Positions 44,273 through 54,182 of a stretch of DNA of 64,000 nt are shown here, one piece after another (the first letter of the stretch is position 1; every line of letters starts with the position of its first letter). Where the stretch lies: NCBI RefSeq assembly GCF_002954585.1, contig NZ_MSCI01000001.1:496001-560000 (forward strand), read 5' to 3'. A model generated the notes under the pieces. That model searched no databases, was not told the DNA's origin, and was given only the letters and a program-made list of their open reading frames with translations. A program made the position numbers and the translations under genes. The DNA comes from Vibrio chagasii. Lineage in GTDB: Bacteria > Pseudomonadota > Gammaproteobacteria > Enterobacterales > Vibrionaceae.

Positions 44273-46408
44273 TTAGAATTCGTATTTAGCTGTAATAGAC
44301 CAGTTACGACCAGCTTGTGTGTAGTCCTTATCTTCTTGTGAGAATCCACGAACGTCATTCCACGAGTAGTATTCTTCATCCGTAACATTGAAAAGACCAG
44401 CTCTAAGCGTAAGATCCTTCATCGGCAAGTAGTATGCAGTTAGGTCGACCACTGTTGCTGAATCAGTTGGTAAAATTTCATCGGACAAACCAACACTATT
44501 GATATCACTAGACTTCTTACCAGCAGTGTAACTAATGTTCAGTGATGTACCCCAAATTGCTGAAGGAGCATCATAGTTAAATCCAACTACTGCGTTCCAA
44601 GGGTTCACACTGTTAAGAGGATTGCCCTCACCATCTTCACCTTCTGTGTACGTAGCTGCAACACGAGTACTCACGCCTTGAACAGGTATAAAGCTGTTCC
44701 AAGATAACGTGTTTGAAGCCTCGATACCTTTGATCACAGCTTCATCAATATTAACGTTCTTATATATTGTTGGATCCATAGGAGTAGCTGAGCCGCTAAC
44801 TGCTACGTTATCAATAAAGTTATCATAATCGCTATAGAAGATAGCAATTTCGCTTGATGAATAATTTGTATTATGACGCCAACCTAGCTCGTATGAAATA
44901 CTTTCTTCAGCTTCTAAGTCTGGGTTAGGGGCATTTAGATAGCCATGCGCTGGGTTACCAAATGAATAGTATAGCTCTTGGAAATCTGGAGCTCTAAAGC
45001 CTTGGCTAATTTGACCAAAGATTTTGTTCTGATCATTTAGAGTATAAGTTGTGCCCAAACGTCCAGTTACTGCTGAATCAGAGTATTTTGCATAGTCTTC
45101 TGCAGGGTTACCACTTGGGTTTTGGCTTGTATCACCAGGATCTGTCTCAAAGCCATCGAAACGAACGCCTGGAGTAATCATCCAATTTCCGATCGTCATT
45201 TCATTTTGTGCAAAGAATCCGTACTTTCTTTCAGATGCAGCAGGGATATAGAAAATAACTTGGTCTGTACTGATAGAGTTATATTCATTATTAACGTTTT
45301 TAATGTCTTTGTCAGAATAAGAAGCGCCATAAATAAAGTAGTTTTCTACATTACCCGTCATGAAGAACTTATCGAATTGGACGTCAAACTGATAACCTTC
45401 ATCTTCATAGATATAGTCTTTTTTCTGAACATTACCTGCAGGTGGCAAGAACATGCTACCGCCGTTAGATGTACGATTAGTTACACCATTCTCTTCTTTA
45501 CTCAACCAGTCGGCCTGCCAAGTAACGCGATCAGCAAACGCTAGGTTAGCATCCCAAATATGTTTAATACCAATTTGCTGTTGACTAGTTGAGTCTTCGC
45601 CAGTGTAGTCTGTATAACTTGCACTATTTAAATCGGTATCACCAGAATTCTCAATGAAGTTACCGGAGAACTCTAAACGGTGTTGCTCGTTCAATTGATA
45701 CTGAAGCTTAACTAACAAATTATTGTTCTGAGTTTCTTGCTCGTCAGGGGTACCGAAGTTGTCAATTTCTTCACCATCTCTGCGAGTATAAGCAACTAAA
45801 GTTTCAAGATTGCCAATACGATTAGCTAACGCAACAGACTCACTAAATGTGTTATCAGAAGAAGAGTAGTTGAATTTAGCATGACCACCGAAATCTCTAC
45901 CTTTCAAGAAGTCACTTGGATCTTTTGTTTCGAAAGCAGCGATACCACCAATTGCATCAGAACCGTACAAAGAAGAGGCCGCACCTTTAACAATTTCTAC
46001 AGACTTCAACATATCCGTATCAACATCAATACGAGAAGAGTTGATGAAGTTATATGACTGAGTACCACTTGGAGTGAATTGGTTAGTTTGTGAGACGCCA
46101 TCAACGATAACCTTAACTCGATTACCTTCCATGCCTCTGATATTAATACCTTGAATCCCTTGACGAGAATTCGTAGTTACCGTGACTCCTGGCGTGTACT
46201 TAAATAAGTCTTCTACATCCGTTACCATGTTTTTTTCGATATCTTTATCGTTAATCACAGTTACCGACGCAGCAACATCTTCAAGTTGTTGATTCGTACG
46301 AGTCGAAGATACAACAACCTCGTCAAATAGGGCATAATCTTCAGCTAAGGCTGAGGTTGATGAAAGCGCTAAAACGATTGAAGCAGAGAGTAGGGATTGC
46401 TTATACAT
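44273..46408 (-). CDS. hutA: TonB-dependent haem/haemoglobin receptor (HutA-like)
   Basis: 711 residues. Signal peptide (MYKQSLLSASIVLALSSTSA), TonB-box-like FDEVVVSST, plug with GINIRGMEGNRVKVIVDGV, and a barrel with the haem-receptor FRAP and NPDL boxes in SQGFRAPDFQELYYSFG ... NPDLEAEE, ending in a C-terminal F. It imports haem across the outer membrane using TonB energy. A Fur box lies upstream (46471-46494). As I recall, V. cholerae hutA also lies a few genes from ddl, which supports the name. Confidence 0.82.
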   Translation of the reverse strand: MYKQSLLSASIVLALSSTSALAEDYALFDEVVVSSTRTNQQLEDVAASVTVINDKDIEKNMVTDVEDLFKYTPGVTVTTNSRQGIQGINIRGMEGNRVKVIVDGVSQTNQFTPSGTQSYNFINSSRIDVDTDMLKSVEIVKGAASSLYGSDAIGGIAAFETKDPSDFLKGRDFGGHAKFNYSSSDNTFSESVALANRIGNLETLVAYTRRDGEEIDNFGTPDEQETQNNNLLVKLQYQLNEQHRLEFSGNFIENSGDTDLNSASYTDYTGEDSTSQQQIGIKHIWDANLAFADRVTWQADWLSKEENGVTNRTSNGGSMFLPPAGNVQKKDYIYEDEGYQFDVQFDKFFMTGNVENYFIYGASYSDKDIKNVNNEYNSISTDQVIFYIPAASERKYGFFAQNEMTIGNWMITPGVRFDGFETDPGDTSQNPSGNPAEDYAKYSDSAVTGRLGTTYTLNDQNKIFGQISQGFRAPDFQELYYSFGNPAHGYLNAPNPDLEAEESISYELGWRHNTNYSSSEIAIFYSDYDNFIDNVAVSGSATPMDPTIYKNVNIDEAVIKGIEASNTLSWNSFIPVQGVSTRVAATYTEGEDGEGNPLNSVNPWNAVVGFNYDAPSAIWGTSLNISYTAGKKSSDINSVGLSDEILPTDSATVVDLTAYYLPMKDLTLRAGLFNVTDEEYYSWNDVRGFSQEDKDYTQAGRNWSITAKYEF

Positions 46409-46470
46409 CTGATAGTTACCTTAATTCCATAGTATTATCTTGATTTCGCGAAAGATAATATTGGATCTAA

Positions 46471-46494
46471 ATGATAATTACTATTATTTGCATT
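46471..46494 (-). promoter_or_regulatory. Fur box upstream of hutA
   Basis: ATGATAATTACTATTATTTG followed by CATT matches the GATAAT-type inverted Fur site well. It lies ~63 bases before the hutA start, so iron-replete Fur should repress the gene. Confidence 0.75.
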
Positions 46495-46634
46495 TCAGTT
46501 TATTTGTGTTTTTGTCATTAAAAGCTCACTTAAACCGTATAACTCATTGTATTAAAAGACCTTTAATGGTTCCATTTGTCTGGTGAATGCTTCCATTTTT
46601 GTGATTAACCTCTCATTTATAAAGTAGGAAACTG

Positions 46635-47522
46635 ATGCATAGCCCAATAACACTTGAAGCGTTACACATCCTAGATGCCATCGATAGACGTGGAAGTTTC
46701 GCTGCTGCGGCCAATGAAATGGACCGCGCGCCTTCATCACTCAGCTACCAAATTCAAAAGCTTGAACAAGATTTAGATATCATGATTTTTGACCGCTCTG
46801 GCCATCGAGCAAACTTTACAGAGGCAGGTCAGTTGATACTTGAACAAGGTAGGGTGATCCTTGGTGCGACAGAAAGGCTCGTCAACGAAGCCAGCATTCT
46901 AGCTAATGGATGGGAATTGGATTTAACCATCGCTTTTGATGGCATTATCCCAATTGCTAATTTCTTCCCACTTGTTGATGAACTAGGAAAAATCAGTAAA
47001 ACGCGTGTTCGTTTACAAGAGGAGATCTTAGCGGGGTGTTGGGAATCATTGTCAGATGGTCGCGCCGATCTTCTTGTTTGCCCGAAAGTCGACACAATCC
47101 CTAATGACCTAAAAAGTGACGTAATTGGTAAAATGGAAATGGTGTGGGTAGCAGCATCCAATCATTATGTTCACAAGCGTTCTGGCGATTTTGACCAAAA
47201 GGCTAGGGAAAGTTACAGGGTGATTGCGATCGCAGATACGGCACGTGATCAGCCAGCATTAAGCATTAATATATTAGAGAAGCAGCCGCGTTTAACGGTG
47301 ACGAGCTTTCCGGCAAAAGTCGAAGCATTAACCAGCGGGTTAGGTATTGGTACATTACCTTGTAGTGTTGCTAATCCACTAATTGAATCTGGTGTTTTAA
47401 AGCAAATCGCAGGTACTGAACCCCAGCCAATTGACATCGTTATGGCTTGGCGACGCAATAAAATGGGTGACGCCAAATCATGGTGTATCCAACACCTTAA
47501 AAAAACATGGTCACTCAAGTAA
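46635..47522 (+). CDS. LysR-family transcriptional regulator
   Basis: 295 residues. The winged helix reads LEALHILDAIDRRGSFAAAA ... SSLSYQIQKLEQDLDIMIFD. AGGA precedes the ATG by 6 bases. It is divergent from hutA but on the far side of the Fur box, so it may or may not act on hutA. Its 3' end overlaps the PatZ-like gene by 12 bases, tail to tail. Confidence 0.88.
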   Translation: MHSPITLEALHILDAIDRRGSFAAAANEMDRAPSSLSYQIQKLEQDLDIMIFDRSGHRANFTEAGQLILEQGRVILGATERLVNEASILANGWELDLTIAFDGIIPIANFFPLVDELGKISKTRVRLQEEILAGCWESLSDGRADLLVCPKVDTIPNDLKSDVIGKMEMVWVAASNHYVHKRSGDFDQKARESYRVIAIADTARDQPALSINILEKQPRLTVTSFPAKVEALTSGLGIGTLPCSVANPLIESGVLKQIAGTEPQPIDIVMAWRRNKMGDAKSWCIQHLKKTWSLK

Positions 47523-50201
47523 CGGAAGCACCATATCTGCTGTGCCGTCTTCAAAACAGATATCTAGCTTGAAACCAAGTTTTTGAGCTAGTGTTAGCAT
47601 TCCTCTATTAGTTGGCATCGTCATTCCCGACATCTGTTTAGTCTGCTTGGCACGGCAGTAATCAATAACCTTAGTCATCAGAATTCGACCTAAGCCAACG
47701 CCCTTAAGATCAGAGCGAATCAATATCGCGAATTCGGCATCCGTATTCTCTGGGTTAATCAGAGCCCGAGACACGCCAATAATGGCTGGTACGCCTTGTT
47801 CTTCACGCACAACAACAAAAGCAATCTCTCTATCAAAATCAATCTGAGTAAAGTTAGCTAACGCTTCATGATTGAATTCACCCACATCACTAAAGAAGCG
47901 CTTGTAGAGATCCTCTTTAGAAACTCGATTAATGAAGTCGGCATGAAGTGGTTCATCTTCAGGAAGAATAGGGCGTAGCAACACTTCTGTGCCATCTTTT
48001 AACTGGATACGTTCTTCAAGCTCCACAGGGTAAGGACGAATCGCTAGTCTTTCCTGCGGATCTCCCTCGTATGCTCTCAATATGATATCGGCATCCAATA
48101 TCGTGAACTTGTCGCCATTCGCAAGTACTGGATGTATATCCAAGTCATGTACTTCGGGGCAGTCAACCACCATTTGAGAAATACGAACCAGCAACTCCGA
48201 CAAGCCTTCTATGTCGATAGGGTTAGGCAGCTTTTGTAGGCGAATCTTGCCGCTCTTTATCGCTCGAATGATCAAGTAACGAGCCAGCGTCATGTTAAGC
48301 GGAGGGAAAGCAGCTGCCGCATCAATCGACTCATCCCATTCGGAACCGCCTTGACCGAGTAGAATAATAGGGCCGAACGTTTCATCGGTTGTAACTTTCA
48401 CGCGAAGCTCTTGTCCGCCAGCCAGTTTCGCCATACCTTGAACTAACAGACCATGAATATGCGCTGTTGGGAATGATAACTGAGAGCGATCCAAAATCGC
48501 TTGTGCCGCATTCGCGACCTCACTACTGTTTCTTAAATTGAGCATCACACCTTGAACGTCAGACTTGTGCGCAATGTCTGGTGAACGGAGTTTAACTGCG
48601 ACAGGGTATCCAATGGTTTCTGCAATATGCACCGCTTCACTGGGGTCAGAAGCGATCCAAGTAGGTAACACATCTAGATTAAAGTGTTTGAAAAACTGAC
48701 TGTTTTGATGGGTATCAAGACTAACTGTGTCTTTATCCAGTAGTTGGCGTTCTATCCAATTTCTGGCATCCGCTAAGTCCTCAATATGAACTTTCTCAGC
48801 CGTGGTTGGCGTCTCCATAAGCTGACGTTGGTTACGTCGGTACTCGACCAAGTGCATGAATGCGACTACTGAGCTTTCTGGCGTTCGATAGGTTGGAATA
48901 CCAGCCTCTGTGAACAACTTTCTAGCAGGCCTTGCCGTCAGTTCGCCAGACCAATTGGTAAGAATATTAAATCGCTTGTGGCGAGGATGCTTTTTAATCG
49001 CATCAATGATGCGCTCTGCGGTTTGAGCAGAATGCGCGATGGCTGAAGGGCTATGCATGATGAGAATGGCATCCGCTTCGTCACCATCAAGTAGTGTGTT
49101 GATAGTATCGATATAACGCTGATCACCCGCATCACCAACAATGTCGATAGGATTGCTATGCGACCAACTTGAAGGTAACACCTTGTTGAGTTTATCGAGC
49201 GTGTCTTCCGATAACTCAGCGAGTTTGCCGCCACGTTCGAATAACGTATCAACAGCCATAATCGCAGGGCCACCACCATTCGTGACAATCGCCAGTCGCT
49301 CTCCACGTAATGGGACCGAGTGAGTTAAAGTTTCTACGGCAGCAAACAGTTCGTGCAGGTTCTTAACTCGCAGCATGCCACTACGACGAATAGCCGAATC
49401 GTAAATAATATCGAGCGTATCTGCACCACCAGTATGTGCCATTGCTGCTGCTCGGCCTTTGGCAGTTCGGCCACCTTTTAATACTAGTATTCTCCGGTTA
49501 CGTGAAGCTGCTCGGGCAGCCGAAATGAAACGCCTTGCGTCTTTAATGCTATCTACATAAAGCAATATCGCTTCAGTGTGAGAGTCGGTACTTAGGTAAT
49601 CCAACAGTTCAGAAAACTCGATATCCGTACCGTTACCGATTGAGATAAATGCAGAGAAACCGATCTCTTTGTCATTAGCCCAATCAAGTATCGTGGTGCA
49701 CACCGCGGCAGATTGAGAAACAAACGCAATCTTGCCGGGCAGTGCGGTAACAGGAGAGAAGGATGCATTGAGATTAAGCCAAGGGATAATCACCCCTAAG
49801 CTGTTTGAACCAAGCATCCTTATATTGTGCTTTTTCGCAATCGCTAGGCATCTTGAATCGTATGTTTCACCGTTATCACTCGGCTGTTGCATGTCTGAAG
49901 ATAGAACAATGACAGACGCAATGCCTTTCTCCGCTAACTCCTCAAAGATAGCTATATTGCGAGACGCGTTGGTACAAAGAATCGCAAGATCAGGGACGAT
50001 CGGGAGCGACAAAATGTTTTTGTATGAAAGTACACCCGCCACAGAATCGTATTTGGGCGTAACTGGCATTACCGCCCCCTTAAAATCCCCATGCAACAGA
50101 TTATTCATAACAATGTAGCCTGCTCGGTTTTCTCGCTGAGAAGCACCAACAACAGCAATCGAACGGGGTTTCAGTAGGGGATCAAGATGATTCATAGACA
50201 T
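47511..50201 (-). CDS. PatZ-like protein lysine acetyltransferase (ADP-forming acyl-CoA synthetase domain + GNAT)
   Basis: 896 residues. The CoA-binding start is SIAVVGASQRENRAGYIV; next come succinyl-CoA-ligase-like domains with the AMAHTGGADT His region, an ATP-grasp segment (residues ~490-700), and a C-terminal GNAT domain with RSDLKGVGLGRILM. E. coli PatZ (YfiQ) is 886 residues with the same order. PatZ acetylates acetyl-CoA synthetase and other proteins on lysine. Whether the synthetase half is active is not clear. Confidence 0.87.
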   Translation of the reverse strand: MSMNHLDPLLKPRSIAVVGASQRENRAGYIVMNNLLHGDFKGAVMPVTPKYDSVAGVLSYKNILSLPIVPDLAILCTNASRNIAIFEELAEKGIASVIVLSSDMQQPSDNGETYDSRCLAIAKKHNIRMLGSNSLGVIIPWLNLNASFSPVTALPGKIAFVSQSAAVCTTILDWANDKEIGFSAFISIGNGTDIEFSELLDYLSTDSHTEAILLYVDSIKDARRFISAARAASRNRRILVLKGGRTAKGRAAAMAHTGGADTLDIIYDSAIRRSGMLRVKNLHELFAAVETLTHSVPLRGERLAIVTNGGGPAIMAVDTLFERGGKLAELSEDTLDKLNKVLPSSWSHSNPIDIVGDAGDQRYIDTINTLLDGDEADAILIMHSPSAIAHSAQTAERIIDAIKKHPRHKRFNILTNWSGELTARPARKLFTEAGIPTYRTPESSVVAFMHLVEYRRNQRQLMETPTTAEKVHIEDLADARNWIERQLLDKDTVSLDTHQNSQFFKHFNLDVLPTWIASDPSEAVHIAETIGYPVAVKLRSPDIAHKSDVQGVMLNLRNSSEVANAAQAILDRSQLSFPTAHIHGLLVQGMAKLAGGQELRVKVTTDETFGPIILLGQGGSEWDESIDAAAAFPPLNMTLARYLIIRAIKSGKIRLQKLPNPIDIEGLSELLVRISQMVVDCPEVHDLDIHPVLANGDKFTILDADIILRAYEGDPQERLAIRPYPVELEERIQLKDGTEVLLRPILPEDEPLHADFINRVSKEDLYKRFFSDVGEFNHEALANFTQIDFDREIAFVVVREEQGVPAIIGVSRALINPENTDAEFAILIRSDLKGVGLGRILMTKVIDYCRAKQTKQMSGMTMPTNRGMLTLAQKLGFKLDICFEDGTADMVLPLLE

Positions 50202-50411
50202 ATCCTAGCAATGCACGTAAGTTCATCGTAACTTACTTTTCGATGACAGGTTGATGGCAAATTCACCGAATTAAGATGAATAAGCAAACACTGCATTAAG
50301 TTTGTGAAATAGGTCACCCACTAATGGTGTATAATCTCAAAGTTAACTTGATTCTAAACCGACGTATCGGCATGATTTATAGTAATTATTATTAAGGATA
50401 TAGAGCTTTCC

Positions 50412-50975
50412 ATGAAAAAAATTGCAATTGCGACTTTGCCACTGCTCTTGGCTGCGTGTGTATCTGAAAACTACATCACGGATGTGACTTCAGATAGTTA
50501 TCAAGAAGAGTACAAAACTGCCAAAGTTGAAGCTCCAGTTGTGTCCCAATCACAGCAATCAGGCGTTGTTGAAGAGAATGTTGTTAACGTTATCAGAACA
50601 GAACCTGTTGAGCAGAAAGTCACTCAAACAACTCAGGCTAAGCCAGTTGCGGCAGTGAAAGGTCCAACTAAGAAACAACAAGACATGAACCAGCGTTTTG
50701 GTTACACAGTTCAAGTTGTTGCGGTTGGCAGCCAAAGTAAAGTCGACTCTTTCGTGAAAATGCTACCAACGACTTCTCAACCAGTTTGGGAAAACTACAA
50801 GATGGTTAATGGCACTAAGTGGTTCACAGTACTTTACGGTGACTACGCAACACGTTTAGAAGCAAAAAAGGCTATCTCAACACTACCGAGTTCACTTAAG
50901 AACTTGAAGCCATTCGTGAAGAGTATTGATGACATCAAGAACTCTGAATACCCAACGCTTAACAAGTTAAACTAA
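50412..50975 (+). CDS. SPOR-domain lipoprotein
   Basis: 187 residues. Lipobox LLAAC after MKKIAIATLP; a low-complexity linker; a SPOR domain at ~95-175 (FGYTVQVVAVGSQSKVDSFV, WFTVLYGDYATRLEAKKAI). SPOR domains bind denuded glycan strands at division septa. It is immediately upstream of ddl but separated by a terminator. The cell-wall theme of the two is suggestive only. Confidence 0.85.
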   Translation: MKKIAIATLPLLLAACVSENYITDVTSDSYQEEYKTAKVEAPVVSQSQQSGVVEENVVNVIRTEPVEQKVTQTTQAKPVAAVKGPTKKQQDMNQRFGYTVQVVAVGSQSKVDSFVKMLPTTSQPVWENYKMVNGTKWFTVLYGDYATRLEAKKAISTLPSSLKNLKPFVKSIDDIKNSEYPTLNKLN

Positions 50976-50987
50976 GTTTTAAATCGT

Positions 50988-51015
50988 AAAGAAGGAGCAA
51001 ATGCTCCTTCTTTTG
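50988..51015 (+). terminator. Terminator after the SPOR lipoprotein gene
   Basis: AAAGAAGGAGCA / TGCTCCTTCTTT stem, T run. Confidence 0.88.
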
Positions 51016-51154
51016 TTTTAAGACTAACCGTTTTGTCTAATAGTTAATCGCTCGATTTTTCGGACGCAATTTTAACAATCAAAACACTGTACCTATTTCG
51101 ACTTTTGTTTATCATTGAAGTCAGTATTCCTAGTTTCAAGGACCGAATTTACCC

Positions 51155-52150
51155 ATGAACACCACAAACATTCTTCTACTATGCGGCGGTGGATCTTCAG
51201 AGCACGAAGTGTCTTTAGTTTCAGCCAATTACCTTTTTGATCAGCTTAAGAGCGTTGAAGACTTTAACGTTGTAAGAGTTGAGATTAAGAGCGAAGGCTG
51301 GTGTCTAGATTCGGGCGAATTGGTTTATCTTGATATCAATAATCAAACACTACGTGGCGACAACCTAGAGTCAAAAGTCGACTTCATTGTTCCTTGTATT
51401 CATGGTTTCCCAGGCGAAACCGGTGATATCCAATCGCTGTTTGAAATGGCAAAAATCCCATACCTAGGCTGTGGGTCTGAAGCTAGCAATAACAGCTTCA
51501 ACAAGATCACCTCTAAGCTTTGGTATGACGCATTGGGTATTCCAAACACGCCGTATTTATTCCTATCTGACAATACAGATGAAGCTCATTCACAATCAAC
51601 TCAAGCTTTTGAAGAGTGGGGCAAAGTATTCGTGAAAGCGGCACGCCAAGGCTCTTCTGTTGGCTGTTATCAAGTCAACCATATTGAAGACTTGAGCGAA
51701 GCTATCAACAAAGCATTTACTTATTCAGATCAAGTGCTTGTTGAAAAGTCAGTGGTGCCAAGAGAGTTGGAAGTTGCGGCTTATGAGATCGACGGGGAGC
51801 TGTATATCAGCAAGCCAGGCGAGGTAATTGCACCGAATGGCGCATTCTACTCTTACGAAGAAAAATACAGCGCAGATAGCCACTCGATCACAGAAGTTGA
51901 AGCAAGTAATCTTACTGATGAACAACGTCAACTGATTGCGGACAGCGCTCGCAAAGTGTTTACACAAATGAAGCTTCGTCACTTGTCTCGCATCGACTTC
52001 TTCTTAACTCAAGATAACGAGATCTACCTAAACGAAGTTAATACCTTCCCAGGCATGACACCAATTTCGATGTTCCCAAAAATGGTTGAACACGACGGAC
52101 ATAAGTTCGCTCAGTTCCTAGAAAACTGTGTAAGAACCAGTCTTTCTTAA
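51155..52150 (+). CDS. ddl: D-alanine--D-alanine ligase
   Basis: 331 residues. The N-terminal phrase is LLCGGGSSEHEVSLVSANYL. ATP-grasp elements include KAARQGSSVGCYQV, VEKSVVPRELEVAAYE, SRIDFFL and EVNTFPGMTPISMFPKM. It makes the D-Ala-D-Ala dipeptide for peptidoglycan. It is monocistronic, outside the mra cluster, so likely the DdlA-type copy on chromosome II. Confidence 0.93.
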   Translation: MNTTNILLLCGGGSSEHEVSLVSANYLFDQLKSVEDFNVVRVEIKSEGWCLDSGELVYLDINNQTLRGDNLESKVDFIVPCIHGFPGETGDIQSLFEMAKIPYLGCGSEASNNSFNKITSKLWYDALGIPNTPYLFLSDNTDEAHSQSTQAFEEWGKVFVKAARQGSSVGCYQVNHIEDLSEAINKAFTYSDQVLVEKSVVPRELEVAAYEIDGELYISKPGEVIAPNGAFYSYEEKYSADSHSITEVEASNLTDEQRQLIADSARKVFTQMKLRHLSRIDFFLTQDNEIYLNEVNTFPGMTPISMFPKMVEHDGHKFAQFLENCVRTSLS

Positions 52151-52186
52151 GCGTATTTTCTGAAAATTCGTATAATCAATTCACAA

Positions 52187-52226
52187 TAAAAAGCGGCTTG
52201 GATAACTTCCAAGCCGCTTTTTTACT
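52187..52226. terminator. Bidirectional terminator after ddl
   Basis: AAAAAGCGGCTTGG / CCAAGCCGCTTTTTT stem between ddl and the convergent recombinase gene. Confidence 0.9.
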
Positions 52227-52261
52227 TCTGTCTTTTTTGTCTCTTGACTAATCGCAATGGC

Positions 52262-53230
52262 TTATTGCCATGGTGTTAGTGCCTTAAACTTCATTTTTTC
52301 ACTTTCTGCCGTACTCGAATAACCAACATACTGGGCGGGCATTGCAGGGCTAAGCCAACGTCCAAAGTCCTGAATCTCTCTTATCTTAAGCCCTTGTTTA
52401 GAAAGCTCTTGCGCCGCGCCAACTCGTATCGAGTTTCCTGAAAAGTGATGATTTTCTGCCAAATCAAGTAAGTCACTAGCACGCCTTAGTATTCTATAGA
52501 TTGATGAATCATCTAGTGGTTGAAGACCAATGTTTTCATGCTTATCAATTGCCCGAAACAGAGTTAATCCATCTTCCAGCCCTGTAAAACTGAGCCAACG
52601 TTCAAGTGAATAACTTGAAACGGGTGAAAGCTTGTAAAGCGAGTCCTTGATTGAGATTTGATAAGCACCATCGACACACTCAACATCGCTCGAAGATAAG
52701 GACTTAAGCTCTGAGCGCTTTAAAACACACTCGAACATCACGTTATAGATTGCAATATCACGGATCTCTTTTAGCGTTGCTTTTTCATGTGCAAGCAAGG
52801 CGTTTAATTGGCTAAGGTGTGAAGATGTCATCGCGTTTGTTTGTTTAGCGTCACCAGCCATTTGAGCTTTTAAGTGGAGCAGGGTGAAGCGAATTTGCCT
52901 ATGCTTTATAGGGTTGGGGAAGCTAAATACTGTATGCAACAAGCTAAGCGTTGCAGTGTAACGTTTTAATGATGCAAACTTTCTGTTATTGGACTCTGTT
53001 TCTAAAAAACGACGAATGGCAGTAATTGACGCAGGGAGTGTGTTGATGCGGAGCTTGCCGCAAAAAGCATGGTAGCACTTCCAATCACTGTAGATACCTA
53101 ACAGTGAATTACGAGAATATTGGTAACCTGTTAGCTCGTCGATAACATCAACCGAAGCTTCTCTGTTTAACCTTTCAACAAACGAGTTAATTATCTCAGA
53201 GTCGGTTAAAATAGGGACATTTTTTCTCAA
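52262..53230 (-). CDS. Tyrosine-recombinase family protein with an altered catalytic His
   Basis: 322 residues. The N-terminal SAM-like core-binding part (YSDWKCYHAFCGKLRINTL) leads to a catalytic domain with the first Arg in CVLKRSELKSL, the second Arg in NSIRVGAAQEL, Trp in FGRWLSPAM and the candidate Tyr in QYVGYS. At the HxxR motif the His position is Asn (NSIR). The gene faces ddl and is divergent from two host-like genes, on the chromosome side of the dif site. I therefore do not assign it to the prophage, although that remains possible. Confidence 0.75.
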   Translation of the reverse strand: MRKNVPILTDSEIINSFVERLNREASVDVIDELTGYQYSRNSLLGIYSDWKCYHAFCGKLRINTLPASITAIRRFLETESNNRKFASLKRYTATLSLLHTVFSFPNPIKHRQIRFTLLHLKAQMAGDAKQTNAMTSSHLSQLNALLAHEKATLKEIRDIAIYNVMFECVLKRSELKSLSSSDVECVDGAYQISIKDSLYKLSPVSSYSLERWLSFTGLEDGLTLFRAIDKHENIGLQPLDDSSIYRILRRASDLLDLAENHHFSGNSIRVGAAQELSKQGLKIREIQDFGRWLSPAMPAQYVGYSSTAESEKMKFKALTPWQ

Positions 53231-53330
53231 ATTACCGTACCTCGACAGGCGTTTTTGCCATATTATGCTTGCTATCGTTACTAGTATACTTATGATTAAT
53301 GCAGTGAAAACAAAAAGATGATCAATAGAT

Positions 53331-53699
53331 ATGGCTAATTCAATTTACCGTGGGATCCATCTGCAATCGACCGATCCCACAAACACAATTTGGCGTACTA
53401 AATTAAAAAACCACGTTATTCAAGGTAACTTAGCTGCCGTAAAAAAGAGTATCGATTGGTGGATTGATACTTCATCTATTATTGACCCAAAAGAGTTCAC
53501 AGCGTTAAGTAAGACTAGAGGGACTGGTGGCCAAACTGAAAATTTCAATGGTTACCAGATCAAAAATGACACTGGTGAGCCAAACGCATGGTATTGCATG
53601 TTTAACGGACGTCTTATCAAAGGCGGGAAAACAGCAATACAGCGTCATATCGAAGCTTACCTAATCGCTAAACAAAAAGCTGAGCAACAAAAGAAGTAA
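53331..53699 (+). CDS. Small conserved-looking Vibrio protein (possibly DUF3319)
   Basis: 122 residues, basic C-terminus (AIQRHIEAYLIAKQKAEQQK). Central phrase GGQTENFNGYQIKNDTGEPN. It is 3 bases before the SUI1 gene, so the two are one operon. Family assignment is from memory and unsure; the function is not known. Confidence 0.7.
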   Translation: MANSIYRGIHLQSTDPTNTIWRTKLKNHVIQGNLAAVKKSIDWWIDTSSIIDPKEFTALSKTRGTGGQTENFNGYQIKNDTGEPNAWYCMFNGRLIKGGKTAIQRHIEAYLIAKQKAEQQKK

Positions 53700-53702
53700 A
53701 TT

Positions 53703-54014
53703 ATGAGCCTAGTATATTCAACAGAAACAGGTCGTATTAAACCTGAAGAAGAGAAAATCCAACGTCCAAAAGGCGATGGTATCGTTCGAATCCAAAAAGA
53801 AACCAAAGGCCGTAAAGGCAAAGGCGTTTCTGTCGTAACTGGCTTAGATCTAGATGATGCACCATTAAAACTAATGGCTGCAGAGCTTAAGAAAGTTTGC
53901 GGCTGTGGTGGCTCAGTAAAAGATGGCAACATCGAAATTCAAGGCGACGCGCGCGATAAGATCAAAGCGCACCTTGAAAAGAAAGGCTATAAAGTTAAGT
54001 TTGCTGGCGGTTAA
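53703..54014 (+). CDS. yciH: SUI1/YciH-family translation factor
   Basis: 103 residues. Signature: TKGRKGKGVSVVTGL ... LKKVCGCGGSVKDGNIEIQG, ending with HLEKKGYKVKFAGG. Bacterial YciH resembles eukaryotic eIF1 and may improve start-codon fidelity. It is the last chromosomal gene before the dif-like site. Confidence 0.92.
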   Translation: MSLVYSTETGRIKPEEEKIQRPKGDGIVRIQKETKGRKGKGVSVVTGLDLDDAPLKLMAAELKKVCGCGGSVKDGNIEIQGDARDKIKAHLEKKGYKVKFAGG

Positions 54015-54182
54015 TCTCTAACTAATACCAGGGGTAAAATCGAAGATTATTATCACTGGATATTAGGTATTTTATGGTAAATAACCAACATGGTTAAATA
54101 CACAGTATAATTTAAAGAATACCGACATCATACAAAGGCAGGGCATCACACAAAGGGGCCTGCCTTATAACTAACGAATTCG

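Noticed and set aside
45122..45544. 140-residue plus-strand ORF inside hutA
   Set aside because: It lies wholly within a strongly supported receptor gene on the other strand and has no domain or start signal.
52262..53230. Recombinase gene as the prophage integrase
   Set aside because: It lies outside the dif/attL site with host-like genes between, and an Xer-using element needs none. Kept as a separate finding, not as the integrase.
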